In this document: positions 55,077-64,000 of the stretch, in pieces
How positions within the stretch are numbered: the first letter of the stretch is position 1
Layout: every line of letters begins with the position of its first letter
From: Limnoperna fortunei
Lineage: Eukaryota > Mollusca > Bivalvia > Mytilida > Modiolidae
Direction of reading: 5' to 3'
NCBI GenBank assembly: GCA_944474755.1
Contig: OX104111.1
Location: 100,493,178 to 100,557,177, forward strand
Length of the DNA: 64,000 nt
Translations under genes and position numbers: made by a program
Notes under the pieces: model-generated
Databases searched by the model: none
What the model saw: only the letters and a program-made list of their open reading frames with translations
Told to the model about the DNA's origin: nothing

Positions 55077-57780
55077 TGTTACTCAAGCTTGCATGTTGGA
55101 ACTGTCGCGGCATCATGTCCGCTGTACCTTACTTGACAAATTTGTTAATGGAATCGAAGATTGATATTATTGCTCTGTCTGAACATTGGTTACGGAAAAG
55201 CCAACTTCATTTCCTGGATACAGTTGACAATAACCACTATAAATCTGTAAGTAAAGGAGTCGACGAATTCTGCGAGGGATTCTTTTCATGTAACAAATAT
55301 GGAGGAGTCTCATTCTTAATATCAAATGTATTATCACCATATGTGTCTGAGATTGATGTTCAGAGTAATAGAATATGCGGAATCGAAATAAATCTACCTG
55401 CAAGTACACAGCCTTTCAACTATTTTTTGAATGAACGTCAAAGAAAATATTCAGAAAAGAACTTGAAAATGCTTACGATCTATACATGCAAGACTGCTTA
55501 ACGAAAATGGAAGATTCTATTGATTCGGATAACGATATGTCTTGTCTGTTTTGAAGAGTAGAAGAAAAAAGAAATCATTCTGCAAAGAGTTGCGAGTTGG
55601 AAGTGGAATACATACTGACGATAAAGACATATGTGAAGCATGGGCTAATCATTTTGAATCAATTTTCAAAATGGACAGAACTCTTGTCGATAGCGATAGA
55701 GAATGCTACCTCAAACGACAAATAGAAGAAATTCGAAACGAGGCTCGGTCGAACATGACAAAACTAACCTTAGTTACTTATGAAGAAATATCTGCAATCT
55801 GTGCTAAGTTACAAAACAATAAATCAACTGGTCTCGATAAAATATCTTATGAACACATTAAATTTGGTGGAAAAACTCTTCAGACACACCTGTGCAACCT
55901 ATTTAACCTCGTCGTTAATAACACTTATATCCCTGTTGCATGGAAGTCCAGTGTCATTATTCCTTTATTGAAAGGTGACAACAAAGCAAAAAACGATCCA
56001 AACTCATACCGTGGTATATCACTAACAAGCTGCATATCTAAAATCTTTGAAAAGGTGTTTGTTACACGTTTAGAGCCTCTTCAAACCAAACTTTTTCCAC
56101 ACAAATCTCAGATGGCGTACCAGCGATCATTATCCAGCACACATGCCTACTTTAACATCAAAGAAGTTATGGGACACTATACTGCGCGTAATGTACAGTG
56201 GTCTATATGTTGTATTACTGGACAGTATGAAAGCCTTCGACTCAGTTTGGCACGATATACTTCTACTGAAACTTTATCAACATGGCATCAAAGGAAACTT
56301 TTGGTTAGTGATCGACGAAATGTACAAAGGAATGCAGAGCTGCGTTCAATTCTCCGAGTACTTGTCACAATGGTTTTCATTAGAGCGCGGAGTACGACAG
56401 GGAGGTGTACTTTCGGCTATTTTATATCTTGTGTTTATTAACGACTTGCTGGTAGATCTGGACAAAATGAGGTGTGGAGCTATGATACTTGATAAACAAG
56501 TTAGCAGTTCGGTTCAGGCTGATGACATTGCCCTGTTGTCTCCCACCCAGCATGGAATGCAGACCTTAATAGATAAATGTGAGAGCTACAGTCGAACCTG
56601 GGGCTTCAAATTTTCTCCAAGTAAGAGTAACATGCTTCTTTTTGGAATCAGAAACGGTGCAAATCCCATTCTTCAATTATATGACACTGATATACCGCAA
56701 GTAACTTCGACGAAACACGTTGGAATTTTATTGAACAGCAACTTCAATTCATTTGAACAAACTGCGAAGGCATGTAACACTCTTAGGTCTGTGACAATAT
56801 CTATAATGAGCTCCGGTATCCACCCTGCTATGTTGAATCCTGTAACATGCTCGAAAATTATAGTCCAATTAAGTTATACCAGAGCCTTGTTTGGATGTGA
56901 ATTATGGAATGACATTAGCAGAACTGAACTATTAATGCTGGAAAGATCACATCGATTTGTGTGCAAAGTACTGCAAGGACTACCGAGAAGGACAAGAACT
57001 GATAAGTGCATTAGTCTCCTGGGATGGCTCTCCGTAGAAGCATACATCGACAAGCAAAAACTGTTGTTCTTCGGACGATTGTGCAGACTAAACAATTCAC
57101 TCTTACCTAAGCAAATTTTACTATCAAGACTGTATGAATTTAGATATCAATGTGCTTCCGACCAACACGGTCTAATTCTAGATATATATAGACTATAAGC
57201 AAACAAGTATAATCTCAGAAACTATGTAGAAACATTCTGTGTTGATGGTACTTTTCCCTCAAAATCTGCTTGGAATAAGACTGTATCGATGAACATTCGG
57301 GAAACGGAACAACAATTGTGGTATGAGCGAATTTCTACGGACAGCGATTTTAACGTTTTCATACTTATTCATCCATCTATTAGAGTACATTAAGCATGGA
57401 TCGTAGCTAAGTTGTACCCTGAACTTAGAGAAGCTGCGAAATATGTTATTGACATTTGTGCAATCATACGAACAGATGAGGAGACTATGCTATGCAACAG
57501 ACGCGGTAAGCTCTTTAACAGTATATTCGAGCATGTTCTAACAGACTGTGATTTCATAAGTGAATTTAGAGACACACTGTGGTCCGATATCATCAATCTG
57601 AATCCCATTTCATTCAGCGTTTACATGAACAATCTTTCGTCCAGAGAATTTACTGCCACACTGCTAGCATGCTGCACCACCTACGAACTTGATAGTGATA
57701 ATGAGAGTATTACATTTTCTAAGTACTGTGTGAAACATGTATACAATATGTGTAAAATTTTTCATCCTTGGAACTCATGA
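55076..57780 (+). pseudogene. LINE ORF2: partial endonuclease, reverse transcriptase, C-terminal finger
   Basis: An ATG at 55076 (in TAATG) begins the APE endonuclease (LACWNCRGI with catalytic Asn, IIALSEHWL with catalytic Glu). It stops at 55501, before the Asp and His motifs, so the second half is deleted. The reverse transcriptase starts near 55545 (NNKSTGLDKI, SSVIIPLLKGD, NSYRGISLTS), shifts frame near 56200, then shows MKAFDSVWHD, GVRQGGVLSAILYLVFIND and a catalytic motif QADD where most LINEs have Y/F-ADD. The tail 57400-57780 has a Cys/His finger (CAI...FEHVLTDC). Not functional. Confidence 0.85.
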
Positions 57781-58137
57781 TTTGTTTATATAAATACTAA
57801 AATATAGGAATTTTCATTGATGTCGTCGCTTCCCTTTTTCTCTACATTTTATTAATGTATACTCATACATATTTACAAACTGATCACGTAACAATGCCTT
57901 TTAATTATCCAAAATGATCATAATATATTGCTTAATTTCTTTCCAATTCTCTATTTGTTTTCACCCTACCCTCCTTCTAATTTATCTTTATCTATTTATT
58001 ATTATTATTATTATTATATAACATTCGTTGTATTTCTTATGTATATCTCATTTGTATTGCCTTTTTTTTTCTTTTTGTTAATTCTTGATGTAATGTATAT
58101 AATTTGTATTTATGAATCTCTGTACAAGAAGAAATAA

Positions 58138-58140
<3 letters not shown>

Positions 58141-58213
<73 letters not shown>
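58141..58213. repeat. (TA)n microsatellite
   Basis: About 36 uninterrupted TA dinucleotides directly after the AATAAAGA 3' end of the LINE. It could be the LINE's own tail or a run grown from it. Confidence 0.95.
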
Positions 58214-58216
<3 letters not shown>

Positions 58217-58364
58217 ACGTGGTACATGCATACGTTAATTGTGGTTGCAAGTTGTTATTTTAAGTCTGAAATCTGAGATTTGCATGATATAAACATACTG
58301 CCAATAAATTATGTTTCTTACTAATCTACAATGTACGTGGAGCAGCCATTTATATATCGCTTCA

Positions 58365-58625
58365 CTGTACAGATTACCGTATTTGTCATAATCAGAAATA
58401 ATTCACGGATACTATATTGTTGTTTAACATGGGTGGGTGTTATCATGAAATTTTACCGGACGCTATCGCTCGGGGGAAAATTTCACGAATTAGATGCACA
58501 TCCATGTTAAACATCGCTCGGGCAAAAATATTCCCATCGAATATAATGCCCACCCATATTAAAAGGTAAATGAAGTATGGTATCAATGAATTATTTCTGA
58601 AATAAACATTGAGTACGATAATTGT
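58365..58625. mobile_element. Palindromic MITE
   Basis: TCAGAAATAATTCA occurs at about 58391 and, inverted, at about 58587. Further in, TTTAACATGGGTGGGTGTTAT faces the complement of ATAATGCCCACCCATATT. The centre holds two copies of CGCTCGGG(C/G). The arms are about 100 bases and imperfect. Confidence 0.65.
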
Positions 58626-60000
58626 ATGTGTATTTAGTATCTTAACCCTCAATGTCAGAAACTATATCAATTTTTAATAGCATTTATTTGTTTACATAGA
58701 CACACCGTGCGACACACCTATATTTCACCAATAAAAACAATCAACACATTTTACTCGTAGTCAAGTGGACTATACGTACATGTTCTTATCTACATGTACC
58801 ACAGTATCTTGTGGTTCGCTAACTGGCAGTACTCAGATTGAGAGATGACATCAGTTCTATATGTCTATCTTGGTTTTCATATGTCAACTAACTGTTAATT
58901 TGTAGCAAAACATTTTAAAATTATTAATGTGGCATATCCATTTTGTTCTAAACACAGCTGGGATATGTTAAACTACTAAGCATATGTACTAAGAACACGT
59001 GGTTTTGTTTATTCTGAATACTAGTATCCGTAGGTGTGTCCTTTTATTTCATTTTGATTGGTGGAATTCAGCATGTGTGTCATGTTATATCGGTTGATTT
59101 ACAACGTCAATGATTAAAAGAAAGATTTCAAAATATAACAATAAATTTATTTGAAATGAACAATTATACTCCTGAGGGGTTAAAGGCATACATAACAAGC
59201 AAGTAATGAAACAAACATATAAACAAAGTAAAACTGAATTTCGCAGAATCATACATGCATTCGAGTCTCATGAATTAATGGTGCAACCAACCCTGCAAAT
59301 GATTATAAGTCATTGTTGATTTCTTTACAAGTTTAACTAATATAACAATACAATTAACCTTTTTTATTCTGTTTATAACAGTTTTAAAATTGTACCAGTA
59401 ATATTTTAACAAGTAAATTAAGTTCGCAAAGAAATAGTTAGAAAATTATTTGAAACGGGATAAACTTTGGACTTAGTTTAAACAGGGACAGTCTATACTA
59501 AGTATAGACTGTCCCTGGTTTAAACATATTTTATTTGCTCAAATTTGCAAATAGGATTAGACACAAGTTAATCCAACTTATGAAGTCTTCTCCAGTATAC
59601 AGTATGTTACAAAATTATTGATAAAGCAGAGTACATTGTAATACAATACAAATTATATTATGTTTGTGGGTGACAAAACAAAACTTTTGATGACAAATAT
59701 TAAAGGCAAAAAGTAGGAAATTAAAGAGAAAGATCGATGTAATAGATGTGATGATGAGTGTGATTTTAAATCCTTGTGAGTAATGTTGTAATAATGGGAC
59801 TTGTCGACAAATGTAATATTTATTGAAAATAAATTTATTTATTTTTTAGTAAGGTATTGTTAATAAATGGTGCAGATATTTCACTTTTCATGTTTCTTTC
59901 CATCCCTTCATGTATTTTGGCAAGAGAGTCACATTTTATCACAATCTAGAATTATTAACCATATTATATTTCTGATGACTGGTAAACATCAATTCTATGT
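58626..60000. other. AT-rich DNA with one short perfect palindrome
   Basis: No gene is recognised. The only structured item is the 50-base palindrome at 59476-59525, listed separately. Confidence 0.4.
59476..59525. repeat. 50-bp near-perfect palindrome
   Basis: The left arm AGGGACAGTCTATACT and its inverted copy AGTATAGACTGTCCCT meet with almost no loop. The pairing continues outward through GTTTAAAC on both sides, with one bulged base. Confidence 0.9.
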
Positions 60001-60002
60001 TG

Positions 60003-60215
60003 GTTTGTTTGAATGGTGTTAAACGCCAATTTCAGCAGTTTTTTTTCAGAAAAATTGTCTTTTTAGAAATCATATCGGAGTATACCTGGGGAAAACCCAT
60101 CGACCTTCGGTAGTAAAACTGGCAATTTTTTTCCATTGAGATTGTTGTCGAGCAAACCCTGCCTGCAGTGAACCTTAGTGTTGACAGACCACCTATAATC
60201 AATAATAGATGACTA
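60003..60215 (-). mobile_element. SINE family A, diverged
   Basis: Minus-strand copy. The 3' tail is GTTTGAATGGTGTTAAACGC, with CAATTTCAGCAG at the left. The body is GTATACCTGGGGAAAACCCA, CGACCTTCGG, AACTGGCAAT, and the head is TGTTGACAGACCAC. The box B region is mutated. Confidence 0.6.
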
Positions 60216-60239
60216 ACTCTTACATCGTACCACTATAGG

Positions 60240-61135
60240 GTTAGTTAGCTTCAACCCTCACAAAATATAGACAAAACAGACCATCAGAACCTTTATAAGA
60301 ATAACGCACTGGTGAGTGAAGTATCCAGTCACAAACATCTTGGAGTATATATCACAAATGATGGTACATGGAATAAACATATCGAATTTACATTAGAAAA
60401 GGCATATAAACGTCTAAATGTCTTACGAAAATTTAAATTTATCCTCGATCGAAAAACATTGGAAATTATTTATCTAACCTACATATTACGTCCTATATTA
60501 GAATATGCGGATGTAATATGGGATTCTATGTAAAAACAAATATAAAGTGGAAAGGGTACAAGTTGAGGCCGCCAGGATAGTAGCCGGATCAACCAGATTA
60601 GTCTCCTTTGAACAACTTTTATATTGAGACAGGTTGGTTGGAACTCAGTGAGCGAAGAGAATTTCATAGCCTGACTTACTTTTATAAAATGAAAAATCGC
60701 TTGACCCCTCCATACCTTTCTGACCTAATACCGCACTAACTAAGTGATATCCACAGCCACAACACAAGGAATAGACCTCCCATTCCACCTGTTCGAACTA
60801 GAACAGCACTCTATTCAAACTACTTTTTGCCTTCAACTGTACGGTCTTGGAATTTGATACCTGAATGCACGAAGCTAAGTGCATGGGTCAGTTTCATCTT
60901 TCAAGACGGAGGCAGGCCAACAAAACCACAATATTATTGTGTCGGGAAGAGAATAACACAAATGTTTCTTCTAGATTCCGAATGGAGTGAAGATCCCTAA
61001 AACGGGACTTGTTCGTTGAAAATATAGTTGATTCGCCGCTTTGTCATTGTGGAGACACTATTATATGGCTCACCTGACCTCTCATACGAAGAAAATGTTA
61101 ATTTATTTTTAACAGTTCAAGAATATATATAGGTT
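60240..61135 (+). pseudogene. LINE C-terminal fragment (thumb to tail)
   Basis: 60312-60533 encodes SSHKHLGVYITNDGTWNKHI and YILRPILEYADVIWDS, the region just after the reverse transcriptase. Later frames give IETGWLELSERREFHSLTYF, RNRPPIPPVRTRTALYSNYF, STVRSWNLIP and SPDLSYEENVNLFLTVQ. Stops and frameshifts abound (first at 60531). It belongs to a different LINE family from the two longer copies in this window. Confidence 0.8.
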
Positions 61136-61990
61136 ATGGTACAAAGCGATTCGATGAAAACCTCATCTCGTCACTAAAAAATCATCAGTGTTTACCTGTA
61201 TTCACAATTTATTTTAAATATCACTGTTATAAAATATACAAGTTTATTTCCTTATGTTTTAAATAGTTTTGATCCTTTGAGAATTATTAATGTAACTATA
61301 ATATCTATAGGAAACGGATAAATATAAGTCTGTGACTTGTTTCCGGATACGATATTAACTATGTTCATTATCACGAATACGATATGTTTACACTAACACT
61401 GGACCAAGATTTCATAGTAAGCTGTTTTCATATATATTACAAAATTCTGTCTATAATTATTATTCATAAACGTGAGTTCTCGACTATATAATTTATAGCA
61501 ACTGTGCTAACTATGTACATGAATTACTGAAAAAAGTTAACTAGGGCACGAACTTATACTTACTGATTTTACCACGGGTTGGTCCTTTATGTTTGATGTG
61601 AACCATTGTTTAGCCAGGACCAAGGTATATGTAGACCATATACTGTTGATCATAAATTATGAATATTTGCTTTGGTTATATATGGGTGACAAATTCTATA
61701 AAAAAAAGCATAATAGGTTCTTACATACGTTTCGGGAAAAGACCTGGTGATCTTCCACGATTAATAGAAAATTTATGGGTTTTCGCGGATAAGCGAGCAG
61801 AACGAGAGAAAAGACATAAAAAATTTCTATCACGAGTACCATAGACACATCCGGACTAAATATATTTGTATTTAATAAAATCACAGGCACTTCGCGTCAG
61901 GATAATTTTTTTAATGGAATGAAATGCTAATAAATTAGTTTACAGTGTGTATTCATTCGTCTGCTAACTATAGTCTGGCATGTCTCATTG
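61136..61990. other. AT-rich spacer, nothing firm
   Basis: An open frame at 61659-61844 (KRPGDLPRLIENLWVFADKR...) has a charged composition but no recognised family, and I do not call it a gene. Confidence 0.35.
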
Positions 61991-61994
61991 CGAA

Positions 61995-62146
61995 CTATTG
62001 CCCTCAGAAATTGACAAGGATTGCCAGCTTTCCTACCGAAGGTGGGGTTTTCTTTGGGTACTCCGGCTTCCTCCCCAATAAAAACTGGACGTCATGAAAC
62101 AGCTCAAAATTGTTGAAAGTGGCGTGAAACACCATTTAAACAAACA
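61995..62146 (+). mobile_element. SINE family A, body and tail
   Basis: TTGACAAGGATTGCCAGCTT, CTACCGAAGGTGGGGTTTTC, GGTACTCCGGCTTCCTCCCC, AATAAAAACTGGACGTCATG, GAAAGTGGCGTGAAACACCA and the tail AAACAAACAAAAC. The head is mostly lost. Confidence 0.65.
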
Positions 62147-63110
62147 AAACAGAAACAGTACATTTTTCTTTGTTGTAGTATAATAGAGAGAAATTTATTA
62201 TTTATCAATACAAAGCAACCAGTATTGTTTTTCCAAGTAGAGTGAATTCCTGGCAACGGCAAAGAAGAGCATGCTCTGCTGTGATAAATCCTTTTGGATT
62301 TGTTGTATGTGTTGCGGGATATATGGTTTATTGATGAGTAGATCATAAATCAATAATGACTATTATTATTCAATAACGAAAGTTTGTTTAACATATTTAT
62401 ACCGGCCACTTCGAAGAATAGGGCGTATACTGTTTTACCCCTATCCGTCCGTCATCTGTAGCGGTTTTCTATAAGCAACTATAGGATGCAGAACCCTGAT
62501 ATGTTGCTTCATCCTATAGTATTATATGGTGTATAGCGATTTTATGCTCCTTGGCCATCTCCTTCCTGTTTACCGAATACTTTTTGTGAAAGATGGGTAT
62601 CACTAGTGATCTTTAGCTCACAGATTTACCTTGTTTTAAGTCTTAAACAATAAATCAGTGTCCCGCTTATTCTGTGTCATTGATTTTATCAAACCAGTAC
62701 AAAACACGTAAGTACCAATTTAAAACAAAATCATTTCAGGCATTATACTGTGTACGGTACTCTTTCGTGCTGTATAATTTGTAATTAACAATTGTGTCTT
62801 AAAATATAACAATTGTTACTTAATTCCGGTTCTGAACAGGAGTTTTTTCAACCTTCAGTTATTGATTTAATAAGTTGATAGTTTGCACTACAGTTTTTGT
62901 TTATCAAAAGTGTTCAATTTCTTAAACCGGTAAATTAAGTTATAGATTCAAAACGTTTTAGACAGACTTACACTATTCCACATAATCCAGCATTTTGACT
63001 GCTGAATGATTCTCAAACTCAGTTCTTATAATTTAATTGAAATAAGTTGCAAACAATACTTGGTTTAAATGCTGGCATGGAGTGCATCAAATTATGGATC
63101 CAAATTAACA
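62147..63110. other. Spacer, nothing firm
   Basis: AT-rich. A short repeat-like piece at 62402-62480 (CGTATACTGTTTTACCCCTA TCCGTCCGTC) may be the end of a dispersed element. No coding pattern. Confidence 0.35.
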
Positions 63111-63119
63111 CTTTGTGAA

Positions 63120-63470
63120 ATTGGAATCTTAACTGGGTTGTATAACAAGAAAATTTTCAGAGTTTTCGTTATCAGACATAAAATCGGTCGTCGCCATAAA
63201 TAAGCTTATCTATAGTAACCGGGTCATATGACAAACGATCTAACAAATTTTGTCTCCGAGTATGGTATATGGGACAGGTCAATAAAAAATGTTGCGAACT
63301 TTCCAATTCTTTGCAATATCAGAATTGGTCATTAACCAAGTGTGTTTATATAGACGTCCTTTGTAAACCATTACTCTCAGTTCGTATCCTTACATGCAAT
63401 ATCTGACCCTTTCTTATTCCAACATAAAAGTATTTTGGAACAGGTTGGGATTTCCTTAAATATTGTTAAG
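63120..63470 (-). pseudogene. LINE RNase H/tail fragment
   Basis: Minus-strand frames read RKGQILHVRIRTESNGLQRT, then a Cys/His-like HFLLTCPIY, LIYGDDRFMSDNENSENFL. This is the C-terminal end of a non-LTR element. Frameshifts separate the blocks. Confidence 0.5.
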
Positions 63471-63635
63471 AGAAAGTAACGGCGAATTTCTTATTTGAAC
63501 CGGTAGTTAATTCCAAAGTCTAGTGCATGAGTGAAGAAAACTGTTCTGATATAGTAGCTAGTTCGAGATTGTACGTTCACTAAATTACTAACATGGCGAC
63601 TTTCATATGTATGAATACTGGTAAAAAAAAATTGT

Positions 63636-63895
63636 TTGTTTGTTTGAATGGTGTTTTAACGCCACTTTCAGCAATTTTTCAGCTATATAATGGCGTCAAG
63701 TTTTTATTGGGGGAGGAAGCCGGAGTACCCGGAGAAAACCCCCGACCTGCGTTAGGAAAAGTGGCAATCCTTGTCAATTAAGATTGGAGTCGAGTACAAC
63801 CTGCCTTCAGTGAGAATCGAACCGCAATCTCAGTGATGACAGACCACGTGATCAATAGTAGACGAACTACCTTAACACTCGGCCACCGAGGCCCC
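63636..63895 (-). mobile_element. SINE family A, full length
   Basis: The best-preserved copy. On the minus strand it has head GGGGGCCTCGGTGGCCGAGT, box B CGGTTCGATTCTCACTG, body TTGACAAGGATTGCCACTTT, CTCCGGCTTCCTCCCCCAAT, AGCTGAAAAATTGCTGAAAG, and tail CATTCAAACAAACAAA. Confidence 0.85.
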
Positions 63896-64000
63896 CTGGT
63901 AAAAGAAGCAGGAACCAAGTTTGAAAGATACATCGAAACCTTATTATTGACCATCTTGTGATATAAAGTCAACTTGTGATTTGTCTGTTTAGAGTCTCTT

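Larger units (their letters stand above)
53400..58213 (+). mobile_element. Second LINE, full-length layout but damaged
   Basis: ORF1 (about 53420-55076), ORF2 (55076 to about 57780) and a 3' UTR ending AATAAAGA at 58132-58140, followed by (TA)36. Damage includes a stop and a frameshift in ORF1, a deletion of the second half of the endonuclease, and frameshifts in the reverse transcriptase and tail. It differs from the LINE at 38 kb in its ORF1 domains, its ORF junction and its QADD motif, so it belongs to a different family. Confidence 0.85.

Noticed and set aside
61659..61844. 61-codon charged open frame
   Set aside because: Too short, no family recognised, and no splice partners visible.

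Overview
The window is animal nuclear DNA: AT-rich, intron-rich and packed with retroelements and non-autonomous DNA transposons. A bivalve mollusc is the best guess. It carries tRNA-headed SINEs with the 'GGGGCCTCGGTGGCC' head, pearl-like tandem-core elements ending in a TCACCTGACC/GGTCAGGTGA hairpin, and a secreted SOD-domain protein with glycine-rich repeats. The species cannot be fixed from sequence alone.

Two host genes are well supported. The first is a complete class I histone deacetylase, HDAC3, on the minus strand (28193 down to 3745). It has 14 coding exons with canonical splice sites and joins to an unbroken 433-residue reading frame with all catalytic residues. The second, on the plus strand (34221-36464, five exons, 367 residues), is a secreted protein. 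Its Cu/Zn superoxide dismutase domain sits between two Gly/Pro/Asn/Gln-rich low-complexity regions. It keeps every metal ligand but has lost the active-site arginine.

The rest is repeats. Positions 1-3700 hold a 167-bp tandem pearl-like element and a PIF/Harbinger-like element carrying the first exon of a SAM-domain protein. The HDAC3 introns (3.8-28 kb) hold SINEs, a pogo/Tigger-like element, several MITEs, a foldback, and two large minisatellites. 29-31.3 kb is a decayed Penelope-like reverse transcriptase. 38-42.8 kb is a nearly intact LINE inserted in a pearl-like repeat. 43.5-47.2 kb is a LINE fragment split by a 2.8-kb TIR element that itself carries another LINE fragment. 48.9-53.2 kb is a Ty3-type pol remnant with one long LTR. 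53.4-58.2 kb is a second, damaged LINE. 58-64 kb holds a palindromic element, LINE tails and SINEs.

The most unusual signal is in HDAC3. Both minisatellites, about 50 copies of a 30/32-bp unit in intron 9 and about 110 copies of a 32-bp unit in intron 2, are built around a 5' splice-donor motif on the sense strand of the gene. The first begins exactly at the real exon 9 donor. The second shares a 14-base stretch with the real exon 3 donor. I know of no described system of this kind, and its function, if any, is inference.
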